39,178 bases of DNA, taken from an uncultured Bacilli bacterium. Lineage in GTDB: Bacteria; Bacillota_I; Bacilli_A; RF39; UBA660. Each line of letters starts with the position of its first letter. Positions within the stretch are counted from its first letter, which is position 1. This document shows, piece after piece, positions 1 to 8,746 of this stretch. Under the pieces are notes generated by a model. The model did not search any database. It had not been told where the DNA came from and worked only from the letters and a program-made list of their open reading frames with translations. Both the position numbers and the translations under genes were made by a program. The stretch lies in the NCBI GenBank assembly GCA_944371325.1, contig CALVXO010000016.1, positions 1 through 39,178 of the forward strand, in the 5' to 3' direction.

Positions 1-89
1 TTGTTGCAGAAAATATTATAGGTTATTCATATGTCTTTTTCAATACATTTTGTTGCACTTCAAATTTAAATTAACATTTACTATTATTT

Positions 90-118
90 TTGACTTTTTT
101 AGCATAAAATGATATTAT
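90..118 (+). promoter_or_regulatory. Promoter of the bactofilin-like gene
   Basis: TTGACT at 90-95 and TATTAT at 113-118 are separated by 17 bases. The -10 box overlaps an ATG at 117, so that ATG cannot be the start of translation. The leader before the chosen ATG at 135 would be only about ten bases. Confidence 0.6.
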
Positions 119-134
119 GTTAATAGGTGATGAT

Positions 135-1175
135 ATGAAAAAAATACTTTTCTTAATAATTTGTTTATTTTCTATTCCTTTATTTATAAAGGCAGAAGGT
201 TTAAATTTTGTGGCAGGAGAAAATGTTGAAGAACAAAAAGAAGTAAAAGGAAGTTCTATTATTTTTGGAAATAATGTTAATTCAAATAATACAGTTGAAG
301 GAATAGATGTATTATTTGGTAATAATGTAACATTTACTGGCCAAAGTGATTATGGATTATTTATTGGAAACAATATTAATGTTAATGGAACAATAAAAAA
401 TGACGGATTCATATTTGGTAATGTTATTAATTTTGATGAAAATGTTGTAGTTAATCGAGATTTAATTATATTTGGTAGCGATGTTACTATTAATGGTAAA
501 ATTAATAGAGATATTACGATCTTTGCTTTTAATGTAACAATAAATGGTGAAATTTTAGGAGATGCAAATATCAAAGCCACAGAAATAAAAGTAAATGGAA
601 ATATCAATGGAATTTTATCCTATAATGAAGATGCGATTATTGATGTAACTGGTAATGTAGGAGAAACTAAATTAACTGAAAAAATAACTGCTGAAGTGAC
701 ATTACAAGATAAAATATGGCAATTTATTATTAATTATGGAAGTACGCTAGTTATATTTCTTGCATTTGCCTTACTAGTTCCACAATTATTTAAACGAATT
801 GAAAATAAAAATGAAAATATTACTGTTTTGAATGCCTTTTCATTATTTGGATTTGGAACTCTATCAATTATTTTATTACCGGTTTTATTTATTTTATTAT
901 TATCATTAATATTTGGAATGTCATTAGCTATTTTATTATTAGTATTATATATTTTAGCAATATGGTTATCAAGTATATTTACTTCATATTTAATAGGTTA
1001 TTTAATATGGAAAAATTTTGTTAAGAAAGATAAAAATATTTATTTAATTGGTTTAATAGGAATTAGTATAGTTAGTGTTTTAACAGCATTACCATATATA
1101 GGAACATTGATATCAGTTATTTGTATAATGATTGGTATGGGAATAATTATGCAACAATTAAAAAAAGATAATTAA
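135..1175 (+). CDS. Bactofilin-like polymer-forming envelope protein with C-terminal membrane domain
   Basis: This 346-residue protein has a signal peptide (residues 1-20), a long stretch of short repeats rich in G, N, I and V (about 25-180) with the spacing of a bactofilin-type beta-helix, and then four or so hydrophobic helices (about 195-335). Such proteins in Firmicutes are annotated as polymer-forming cytoskeletal proteins, here with the beta-helix predicted outside the membrane. The ATG at 135 is chosen because GGTGAT stands just before it and an upstream in-frame ATG lies inside the -10 box. A terminator hairpin follows, so it is probably transcribed apart from the secretion genes. Role in the cell is unknown; scaffolding of envelope structures is inference. 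Confidence 0.7.
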   Translation: MKKILFLIICLFSIPLFIKAEGLNFVAGENVEEQKEVKGSSIIFGNNVNSNNTVEGIDVLFGNNVTFTGQSDYGLFIGNNINVNGTIKNDGFIFGNVINFDENVVVNRDLIIFGSDVTINGKINRDITIFAFNVTINGEILGDANIKATEIKVNGNINGILSYNEDAIIDVTGNVGETKLTEKITAEVTLQDKIWQFIINYGSTLVIFLAFALLVPQLFKRIENKNENITVLNAFSLFGFGTLSIILLPVLFILLLSLIFGMSLAILLLVLYILAIWLSSIFTSYLIGYLIWKNFVKKDKNIYLIGLIGISIVSVLTALPYIGTLISVICIMIGMGIIMQQLKKDN

Positions 1176-1199
1176 AACTATTTATTATCTTTTTTTTTT
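1161..1199 (+). terminator. Rho-independent terminator after the bactofilin-like gene
   Basis: AAAAAAGATAAT pairs with ATTATCTTTTTT across a short AT loop, ending in a run of T. It overlaps the stop codon. A TATAAT at 1204-1209 directly after it likely starts the secretion operon. Confidence 0.7.
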
Positions 1200-1247
1200 A
1201 TGATATAATTGTTAGAGATATTAACTTACTAGAGAGTGGGAGATTGT

Positions 1248-3149
1248 ATGGATTGGATAGAAGTTGTTGCAAGATTTTTATCATTTTGGTTAGACAAGGT
1301 AATTTATGGGTTTATTCCAACAGTATATAATTTGTTAACGGAAATTGCTGAGACAACTATTTTTAGCGAAGATATTATAACCTTATTTGCATCTAAAATA
1401 TATGCTCTTTTAGGTATTTTTATGCTATTTAAAGTTTCTTTTTCAATTTTAACATACATAGTTGATCCCGATGCATTTTTAGATAAAAGTAAAGGTTTTA
1501 GTAAATTAATTGGTAATATTATTATTACCCTTGTTTTATTAGTTCTAACGCCTTGGATATTTAGTCAGGCAATGGACATACAAAGCATTGTTTTAAAAGA
1601 TAATATTATAGGTAGTTTATTTTCTGTTACAGGAACAGATGCAGTTAGTAACGGAGATCCAGGAAATAAAATGGCCTATGAAACATTTAAGGCATTTTAT
1701 CATATTGATACTAATTTATTTCCAGATTGTGAAAGTGGAGAAAGTTCAGCTTTAGCTAATCCAGATGATTGTATGGCTAAATTGAGTCTTGATAACAATG
1801 AATGGACTACTTTGCAAGATACTTTGAATTATGCTTATAATACTAATAGTGTAAGTGTATATATGGATTATGATTTGTTAAATTTAAAAGATCAAAGTGA
1901 CGAATATGTATTTTACTATTTGCCTATAATATCAACTATATGTGGCGTTGTTATATTACTATTGTTAATTGTTTTTTGCTTTGATATTGCGGTAAGAAGT
2001 ATAAAATTGGGTTTTTTAAATGTAATTGCTCCAATTCCTATAATATCTAGAATAGATCCTAAAAAAGGTAAAGAAACTTTTGACAAATGGGTAAAGATAT
2101 GCGTTAGTACATATTTAGATTTATTTATAAGATTGTTAGCAATTTATTTTGCTGTATTTGTAATATCTCAAGTTATTGATTTGAAATTTGTATCACTAGA
2201 AACTGGATCTGATAAAAATGTTAGTGCTTTTGTAAAAATATTTATTATTTTAGGTGCGTTATTATTTGCTAAACAATTTCCAAAATTAATTGAAGATATT
2301 ACCGGAGTTAAGATGGATGGTAAGTTTACACTTAATCCATTCAAAAAATTAGGTGAAGTTCCAGGAGTAGAAAAAGTTTCTAGTAGCGTTGGAGGCACTG
2401 TAGCAGGTGTAAGAGCAGGTGCTAGGGTAGGGAATCCTTTATTAGGTGGAGCTTTAGGATTTGCTACCGGATATAAAGCATCTTCATGGGCAGGAAATGG
2501 CAAAGGCGGATTTATGGCTGGTGCCAATGCTTCTTATAAAAGATTAATGGGTAAAGACTTTTTGAATTTTCAGTTTAAACCAGGTGGTGCCAATGCTGTT
2601 AAGCAAATTAAAGATCCTTTAAAAAAAGCATATGAAATAAAAACACAATTAGAAAAGAATTTAAATATGGTTGCACATCAAAGTTCACAATTAGCTAGTA
2701 ACTTGGTTAATAATGGCGTTGATGTTAATGGCGATTTAAATGCTCAATCAAGCACTGCTAGAAGTAATGTATCAAATTTGACGTCTGATATAAATAAAAC
2801 AATGAGTGACATTGCAAATATAAAAACGAAGATAAGTCAAACAAGAAGTAAAAATGAATTAAATAGATTAAATAAGGATCTTGCAAATTTAGAAAATCAT
2901 CTAAGTTCTTCTAGAAGTCAGTTAGATATGAATAATTCAATAATAAGAGATATTGAAAATTATCAACAATTTTCTAATCAAGAATCAACTATTCGTACAG
3001 CATTATCTAAAGTACAAAAGGATATTGATGATTTATCAAAAGAAAAAGCGCAAAGACAAAGTTTCTATGGTGTTGATCCTTCACCAGCTGCTGATGTTAA
3101 GAAAACTGTTGCGGAATTAAACGAAAAAGGAATAAATAAATATTTATAG
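1248..3149 (+). CDS. VirB6/TrbL-like type IV secretion membrane protein
   Basis: This 633-residue protein has at least five hydrophobic segments (about 40-65, 85-110, 220-250, 280-310, 325-345), a Gly/Ala-rich stretch near 375-430, and a predicted coiled coil (about 480-610). The multi-span core with a large soluble C-terminus fits the VirB6/TrbL channel component of Gram-positive conjugation systems. The family call rests on topology and on the PrgI-like, VirB4 and VirD4 genes that follow. The ATG at 1248 is preceded by GGGAG; an in-frame GTG at 1236 has no site before it. It opens an apparent operon running to about 10918. Confidence 0.7.
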   Translation: MDWIEVVARFLSFWLDKVIYGFIPTVYNLLTEIAETTIFSEDIITLFASKIYALLGIFMLFKVSFSILTYIVDPDAFLDKSKGFSKLIGNIIITLVLLVLTPWIFSQAMDIQSIVLKDNIIGSLFSVTGTDAVSNGDPGNKMAYETFKAFYHIDTNLFPDCESGESSALANPDDCMAKLSLDNNEWTTLQDTLNYAYNTNSVSVYMDYDLLNLKDQSDEYVFYYLPIISTICGVVILLLLIVFCFDIAVRSIKLGFLNVIAPIPIISRIDPKKGKETFDKWVKICVSTYLDLFIRLLAIYFAVFVISQVIDLKFVSLETGSDKNVSAFVKIFIILGALLFAKQFPKLIEDITGVKMDGKFTLNPFKKLGEVPGVEKVSSSVGGTVAGVRAGARVGNPLLGGALGFATGYKASSWAGNGKGGFMAGANASYKRLMGKDFLNFQFKPGGANAVKQIKDPLKKAYEIKTQLEKNLNMVAHQSSQLASNLVNNGVDVNGDLNAQSSTARSNVSNLTSDINKTMSDIANIKTKISQTRSKNELNRLNKDLANLENHLSSSRSQLDMNNSIIRDIENYQQFSNQESTIRTALSKVQKDIDDLSKEKAQRQSFYGVDPSPAADVKKTVAELNEKGINKYL

Positions 3150-3164
3150 AAAGTGTGATACTAT

Positions 3165-3482
3165 ATGAATAATTTTTTGATACCAGCAAATGCAAAAAAA
3201 TCTATGCTAATTTTTGGATTATTTACAAAATTTGACCTAATATTATTTGGAACAGGGATAGGTTTAACTTTGTTATTACTAATTTTATTACCACTAGAAG
3301 AAGTATCATTTGCTATTATTGCATTATTACCAGTTTTAACGGCTGGATTTCTAGTAATGCCGGTTCCTAATTATTATAATATGAGAACTTTAATAGCCTC
3401 AGCAATTAGTTTTTATACAAATCAAAGAAAATTTAAATGGAAGGGTTGGTGTGTGCCACATGGCGAAGAAAAAAAGAAATAG
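3165..3482 (+). CDS. PrgI-like (VirB3-type) small membrane protein
   Basis: A 105-residue protein with a short N-terminal tail (IPANAKKSM, then LFTKFDLILFG), two adjacent membrane helices (about 28-50 and 53-72), and a basic C-terminus ending in KWKGWCVPHGEEKKK. This is the size and layout of PrgI family proteins, the VirB3 counterpart that sits directly upstream of VirB4 in Firmicute conjugation systems. Its 3' end overlaps the next gene, which suggests translational coupling. Confidence 0.7.
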   Translation: MNNFLIPANAKKSMLIFGLFTKFDLILFGTGIGLTLLLLILLPLEEVSFAIIALLPVLTAGFLVMPVPNYYNMRTLIASAISFYTNQRKFKWKGWCVPHGEEKKK

Positions 3483-4005
3483 ATATACAAATGATGATAT
3501 ACCAGTAAGAGAAATAAAAAACGGATATATTATTTTAGACAATGGATTAAAAGTTGCAGGAGTAAAGATAATGCCAAGAAATATCTTTATTCTTGATCAA
3601 ACAACACAGGATAGTATTATTGCTAATTTAAGAACAGTTTATAATACAATAGATTATGAATTTTGGATAATTGCTGCTGATAGACCAGTTGATATTAATA
3701 TTTATTTATCACAATTGGAACTTTTATATAATAACGTTAGTAGTCCAGTAAAGAGAAAATTAATAATGGAAGATATAAATAAAGGTAATATGTTTATGAA
3801 TAATAACATTGTTGATACTGAATATTTCTTATTATTTAGAGAAAAAAAAGATGATATAATTCAAAAAAGAATTAGAAATTTAATTAATACTTTTGCAGGG
3901 GCTGGATTAGTAGCTTATCAAACAACAAATGATGATTTAAGGATGATTTTAGATAACTTTTTAAATGGTGGTACTACAACTACATTTGGGACGGTGTTAG
4001 GATAA
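3451..4005 (+). CDS. Separate N-terminal half of VirB4-type ATPase
   Basis: This 184-residue protein lacks a nucleotide-binding motif. Its length, its place between the PrgI-like gene and the ATPase gene, and its overlap with that gene (TAATG, stop and start sharing a base) fit the N-terminal region that is normally fused in a VirB4 protein of about 780 residues. It contains IRNLINTFAGAGL followed by a C-terminal region that would lead into the next protein. The start is uncertain: GTG at 3451 sits five bases after AAGGG, while ATG at 3460 (MAKKKRN) is a more usual codon but is 14 bases away. Expected to act with the next protein at the membrane. Confidence 0.65.
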   Translation: MCHMAKKKRNRYTNDDIPVREIKNGYIILDNGLKVAGVKIMPRNIFILDQTTQDSIIANLRTVYNTIDYEFWIIAADRPVDINIYLSQLELLYNNVSSPVKRKLIMEDINKGNMFMNNNIVDTEYFLLFREKKDDIIQKRIRNLINTFAGAGLVAYQTTNDDLRMILDNFLNGGTTTTFGTVLG

Positions 4006-5789
4006 TGGATATAAAAAGTCAAATTGCTCCAAAAGGATTGGAGTTTAGAGCTAGTGATTTTGTAATAAGTGATAAGTATGCTACGATTTTAACTGTTATA
4101 TCATATCCTAAATTTATTTCTCCAGGTTATTTAGCTAATCTTACTAGTATGTCAGGAGTTAAAGTTGTAATTAAGCATATTCCACTTCCATTTAGTGTAA
4201 TTCAAAGAATGTTGAATAAAGAAATTGCTGATTTAAAAGTAAGATATCAAGAAGAAAATGATAAAACAATTCAAGAAAGAATTAGACAGGATTATGAATC
4301 ATTGGAATATTTTATTTCACAATTAGTAAGTACACAATCGAAAATATATGATTTTCAAATGCATGTTATGGTTACAGCTAATTCTGAAGAAGAATTAATT
4401 GCAAAAAAATTACAGGTAAAAAGTTATCTAGAAGCGATGGAAATGAAAGCATTTCCTTTGAGGTTTGAGCAAGAAAAAGTATTAAAATCAATTTTACCTA
4501 TTTATCCAAATCAACCAATAGAAAATAGAATTGGTACACCAATACCTGCACCTACTATAGCTGCTATGTTTCCTTTTATATTTGATAGTATAAAAGATCC
4601 TGGATTATCTTGTTTATTAGGTGTTGATTTTTCAGGTGGTGTTATATTATTTAATCAATTTTTATATCAAATCAAAAAAGAACATAATAGAAATAACGCA
4701 AATGTTATTATACTAGGTACATCTGGTTCAGGTAAATCTACAGCAGCAAAATTATTAATTAGAACACATATAAGAAATGATATTCAATTAGTTATAATAG
4801 ATCCTGAAGGCGAATTTGAAGATATGACAAGATTATATGGTGGAGATTTTATTGATTTAGGTAAAGGTGGAGAATTTGGAATGGTAAATCCACTTGAAAT
4901 AATAATGGACGCTGATGAAGACGAAATTAAACAAGGATTAGGATATACCGTTTTAACTAGAACATTACAATCTTTAAAAGCGTTTATAAAGTATTATGAT
5001 CCAAGTACTGAAGAAGATGTAATTAACTTATTTAGTGAAATAGTACAAGATACGTATAGAAGATTTGGAATTGATTTTACAACTGATTTTTCTAGATTAA
5101 CATCTAATGACTATCCGACATTTAAAGATGTGTATGCTACTATTAAAGGAAAATTATTGTCTATTCCTGAAAAAACGCATGAAAAAGATATATTAGAAAA
5201 ATTAGAGTTGAAAATAAGACCACTTGTAAAAGAATTAAAATATTATTTTGATGGTCACACAACCATTCAACCACAAAGTAATTTTATCGTTTTTAATATT
5301 AAAGAATTAATGAATAGTGATAAAAATATTAGAAATGCATTGTTTTTCAATGTTTTAAAGTATGCTTGGAGTTTAACTTTAAACCCAAATATAAATACTG
5401 TTTTGACTGTTGATGAAGCCCATGTTTTAATTTCAGGTAATAACGTTTTAGGTGCTGATTTCTTAGGGCAAATTCAAAGACGAGCAAGAAAATATAATAC
5501 TGGTACTATTATAATAACTCAACAACCTTCTGACTTTAGTGATCCTTCAGTTATAACTCAAGGCAAAGCAATATTTGATAATGCGTCTTATTATTTAATA
5601 ATGGGATTAAAAAAACAAGCTGTTGAGGATTTATCTAAATTAATTGATTTAAATGATAATGAAAAAGAAAGTATTAAAAAATATAATCAAGGTGAAGCGT
5701 TGTTTGTATGTGGAAGTAGGAGAATGAGAATAAATGTTATTGCTACTGAACAAGAATTAGATTCATTTGGAAGTGGCGGTGGATTGTAA
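4005..5789 (+). CDS. VirB4-type conjugation/secretion ATPase (C-terminal half)
   Basis: This 594-residue ATPase would power the secretion channel. It has Walker A GTSGSGKS at residues 238-245, Walker B ending in DE at 470-471 (LTVDEAH), and the VirB4 arrangement DPEGEFEDMTRLYGG after the P-loop and ITQQPSDF after Walker B. The first 150 residues include a charged helix (about 65-110) seen in TraE/VirB4 proteins. It starts on the stop codon of the preceding gene, so the two are probably made in equal amounts. The two together equal one usual VirB4. Confidence 0.92.
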   Translation: MDIKSQIAPKGLEFRASDFVISDKYATILTVISYPKFISPGYLANLTSMSGVKVVIKHIPLPFSVIQRMLNKEIADLKVRYQEENDKTIQERIRQDYESLEYFISQLVSTQSKIYDFQMHVMVTANSEEELIAKKLQVKSYLEAMEMKAFPLRFEQEKVLKSILPIYPNQPIENRIGTPIPAPTIAAMFPFIFDSIKDPGLSCLLGVDFSGGVILFNQFLYQIKKEHNRNNANVIILGTSGSGKSTAAKLLIRTHIRNDIQLVIIDPEGEFEDMTRLYGGDFIDLGKGGEFGMVNPLEIIMDADEDEIKQGLGYTVLTRTLQSLKAFIKYYDPSTEEDVINLFSEIVQDTYRRFGIDFTTDFSRLTSNDYPTFKDVYATIKGKLLSIPEKTHEKDILEKLELKIRPLVKELKYYFDGHTTIQPQSNFIVFNIKELMNSDKNIRNALFFNVLKYAWSLTLNPNINTVLTVDEAHVLISGNNVLGADFLGQIQRRARKYNTGTIIITQQPSDFSDPSVITQGKAIFDNASYYLIMGLKKQAVEDLSKLIDLNDNEKESIKKYNQGEALFVCGSRRMRINVIATEQELDSFGSGGGL

Positions 5790-5810
5790 AAAAATCGGTG
5801 GTGATGTAAT

Positions 5811-7979
5811 ATGGATAATGGTGACAATATTGAAAAAAATGAAGAGTTTTCTGAGTTAGATAATTCTTCTTTATCACAAAATATAGACCAGCAGGTAAAT
5901 AGAGGAAAGAATATTAATAGAAATCAAAAAATTAATCAGGCTAAACAACAATTAGTTAAAGAAGGAATGAAAACTGCTGCGAATGCATCTTTTGGTCCTG
6001 CTGCTGGTGCCGCAGTAGATGCTTTATCCAAAACTCAAGCTGGTAAAAAAGTTATAGATAATGTTACAAAATTATCAAATGGTTCATTGTTTAAAAAGCC
6101 ATCTATTTTTAATTTATTTAAAAATGAAGAAGAAGAAGTTAGTGGTGAAGGTGAACTTAATGTAAAAAGAACTAATAAAATGCTTTCACTTCTTGGCTTT
6201 GGTACATTTGGATTAAGTGGTTGTTTTACTATATTAATAATTATTTTGATAATTTGTACAATTATATCACCATTATTTTATATAAACTCGATAATGAATA
6301 ATATTAGTGACAACGTATCGACATTTAATGAAAAATTAGGTAATTTCTTAACACTTCGAGGTTGGTGTACTGATGAAGAATGTCAAAAGATTGAAGAAGA
6401 AGATTTTTATAATCATGTAAAAGAAGTTTATAATAAATATTTAAGAGAAAAAAATGTAGAAATTAATAAAGAATTGATAATCGCAACATTAACTTATTCA
6501 GATCCATTAGTTACAATTGATGATTCTATAGATGAGAAAGAAAATAACGAAGACACTACTACTTCCAAAGAGGAAGATTTAAATTCAATTTACCAGACAT
6601 CTAATATGATAGATTTTAAAAAAAGTAAATCAAAAGTAGAAATGTTAGCTAGAAATATGGTTTCAGAGGTAGTTACTTGCTATGATAGCTCTAATAATGA
6701 AGTTGATTGTGCAGATAAGACAATAACTGATAAGACAACTAAAAAAACTTGGGAATTGGATATAGATAAATATAAAGAATATTTAGAAACTTATTTTATT
6801 AGATATTTCTATTATGACAATAAGCATGGTGATGATGTAAATTCAAAAATAAAAACTACAATTGAAGATATCTTTTTAAGAGTTAAGTTTTATGAATATA
6901 TAGCTGACATAAATGGATATGATGAAGGTTATAATATCAACGGTACGACTGTTACTGTTTTAGATTGTAATACTGATATGGTGATAGCTGAATTATCATT
7001 ATATGAATATTTACAAGGAGTTTTGTATGTGGAAGGTTATGCTACTCAAAGACCTTTAGAGTTTTTAAAAGTAATGGCTGTGGTTGCTAAAAATTATTTG
7101 TATTCAATAAATGATGCTACAGTTGATAACATTCCCACTAATTTACGAATAAAAAGTTGTGCAATGAATCAAATATATTGTAGTGTTAATGATGGATGCT
7201 ATAATATGGGTGATGGCGTTGATGAAAATCATAATACTATAACAATAGGACCTGATGCTAGCGGGAATTATTATAGTCCACCGTTAACAGATACCGAAAC
7301 TTTAAATAAGATAAAAGAAGCTATTGATTCAACTTTCACTGAATTTTTGATATATGGTGATAAATTTATTAATACTCAATATAGAGCAAGTTGTGAGACA
7401 GAAGTATGTGATTCTACAACTAATATAATGGATCAATCTGTTGCATATGAAATGATCCAAGAAGGAAAAACTTATACAGATGTTTTGAACCATTTCTTTA
7501 AAGGTAATGTAGAAAATATTGAGCAAATCGCAGATATTGGAATTGCTTTTACGGGTACTGTTGGATATCCTTTGGACCCAATTCATAAGAATATTACTTC
7601 TAGATTTGGTTGGCGAATATTATATGGAGAAAGCAATTATCATGGAGGTATTGATATATCTGCCCCAGCAAATTCTCCTATTTATTCGATTGCTGACGGT
7701 GTAATTTTAAAAAATGAATATCATTATTCGTGGGGGAATTATACAAAAATTGGGCATAATTATAATCCTGAAACTGGCAAATATGAATTTTATAGTTTAT
7801 ATGCGCATCAAATAAAGCTTTCATCATTTAAACCTGGTGATCAAGTTAAAGCAGGGCAACAAATTGGTCTTGTAGGTTCTACTGGAAATTCAACAGGATT
7901 TCATTTACACCTAGAAATAAGAGATTCAAGCGATACTAGAATAGACCCATATCCTTATTTAAGTAAATTTTTTAATTGA
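5811..7979 (+). CDS. Secretion-locus cell wall enzyme: SpoIID-like domain plus M23 endopeptidase
   Basis: This 722-residue protein has a charged cytoplasmic N-terminus, one membrane helix (about 134-158), an extracellular region, a SpoIID/LytB-like segment (about 375-450) and a C-terminal M23 LytM-type domain (about 585-715). The SpoIID match is the run SLYEYLQGV, then Glu408, then LEFLKVMAVVAKNYLYS. Glu408 lies where the SpoIID lytic transglycosylase has its catalytic Glu. The M23 zinc ligands are visible: His611 and Asp615 (HGGID), and HLH at 698-700. It takes the place of the usual VirB1-like wall hydrolase of a T4SS and could cut both glycan and peptide to let the channel cross the wall. 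The M23 call is certain; the SpoIID call is strong but from motif reading only. Confidence 0.88.
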   Translation: MDNGDNIEKNEEFSELDNSSLSQNIDQQVNRGKNINRNQKINQAKQQLVKEGMKTAANASFGPAAGAAVDALSKTQAGKKVIDNVTKLSNGSLFKKPSIFNLFKNEEEEVSGEGELNVKRTNKMLSLLGFGTFGLSGCFTILIIILIICTIISPLFYINSIMNNISDNVSTFNEKLGNFLTLRGWCTDEECQKIEEEDFYNHVKEVYNKYLREKNVEINKELIIATLTYSDPLVTIDDSIDEKENNEDTTTSKEEDLNSIYQTSNMIDFKKSKSKVEMLARNMVSEVVTCYDSSNNEVDCADKTITDKTTKKTWELDIDKYKEYLETYFIRYFYYDNKHGDDVNSKIKTTIEDIFLRVKFYEYIADINGYDEGYNINGTTVTVLDCNTDMVIAELSLYEYLQGVLYVEGYATQRPLEFLKVMAVVAKNYLYSINDATVDNIPTNLRIKSCAMNQIYCSVNDGCYNMGDGVDENHNTITIGPDASGNYYSPPLTDTETLNKIKEAIDSTFTEFLIYGDKFINTQYRASCETEVCDSTTNIMDQSVAYEMIQEGKTYTDVLNHFFKGNVENIEQIADIGIAFTGTVGYPLDPIHKNITSRFGWRILYGESNYHGGIDISAPANSPIYSIADGVILKNEYHYSWGNYTKIGHNYNPETGKYEFYSLYAHQIKLSSFKPGDQVKAGQQIGLVGSTGNSTGFHLHLEIRDSSDTRIDPYPYLSKFFN

Positions 7980-7992
7980 TTTGGAGGTATAT

Positions 7993-8706
7993 ATGAAGAA
8001 ATTAATTATATTAGTTGTAACATTATTGTTTTTATCTGGTTGTGAAATAAAATATGATTTACTTATTACTGATAAAGAGGAAGTAAAAGAATCTATTTAT
8101 GTTTATGTTCCGAATGAGACAATTGCTGATTATAATATGTCTGTTCCAGAATTTTTGGATTATTATTCTAACATATATCAAGTAAATGAAGGATATGAAA
8201 ATTTTAAAGTTACATCAAAAGAAGGAAAAAGTGTTTCATATATTAAGGCTACAAGAAATTATAGTAGTTTAGATGAATACAAAAATTCTTATTCTTTTAA
8301 AAGTTTATTTAATACAGCGACTATCGAAAGAATTGGTAAATACGTAAGTTTTACAACTAGCGAAAACATGTTTTTAGAAAGTATTAAAAATGATGAATTA
8401 GTTGAAACAAGTGAAGCAAATAAAACGTATGAAATAAATATTAAATTTTATAATAAAGTAGCAAATCATAATGCTGACAAAGTAGATGAGAAAAATAACA
8501 TATATACATGGAATATAAATAAAAATACAACAAAAAACAATATATATTTTAAAATAGGACCTGATGTTAGATATGATGTTATGATAATGGATTATATACA
8601 AAATAATTTGTTGTCAATAATCATAATAGGATGTTTGTTTATTTTTGTAATTGTACTATCTTTATACTTTTATATTAAAATTAAAAAAAATAATGAAATT
8701 GATTAA
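7993..8706 (+). CDS. Predicted lipoprotein of the secretion locus with C-terminal membrane anchor
   Basis: A 237-residue protein beginning with a lipoprotein signal (MKKLIILVVTLLFLSGC, lipobox LSGC, Cys17) and ending with a membrane helix (about 206-228) plus a basic tail. The extracellular middle resembles no family I can name. Start ATG at 7993 has GGAGG before it. It lies 13 bases after the wall enzyme gene and precedes the coupling ATPase, so it is likely a surface component of the same apparatus. Confidence 0.65.
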   Translation: MKKLIILVVTLLFLSGCEIKYDLLITDKEEVKESIYVYVPNETIADYNMSVPEFLDYYSNIYQVNEGYENFKVTSKEGKSVSYIKATRNYSSLDEYKNSYSFKSLFNTATIERIGKYVSFTTSENMFLESIKNDELVETSEANKTYEINIKFYNKVANHNADKVDEKNNIYTWNINKNTTKNNIYFKIGPDVRYDVMIMDYIQNNLLSIIIIGCLFIFVIVLSLYFYIKIKKNNEID

Positions 8707-8746
8707 ATAATGTGATATACTTATTTATAGTTATGAGGTGGACACA

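Noticed and set aside
2168..2527. 119-residue minus-strand frame inside the VirB6-like gene
   Set aside because: It is a shadow of the Gly/Ala-rich coding stretch on the other strand, with no ribosome site.
5811..7979. Taking the SpoIID-like domain as evidence that the locus is a sporulation locus
   Set aside because: The gene sits between VirB4 and VirD4 and also has an M23 domain, so a secretion role is the simpler reading.
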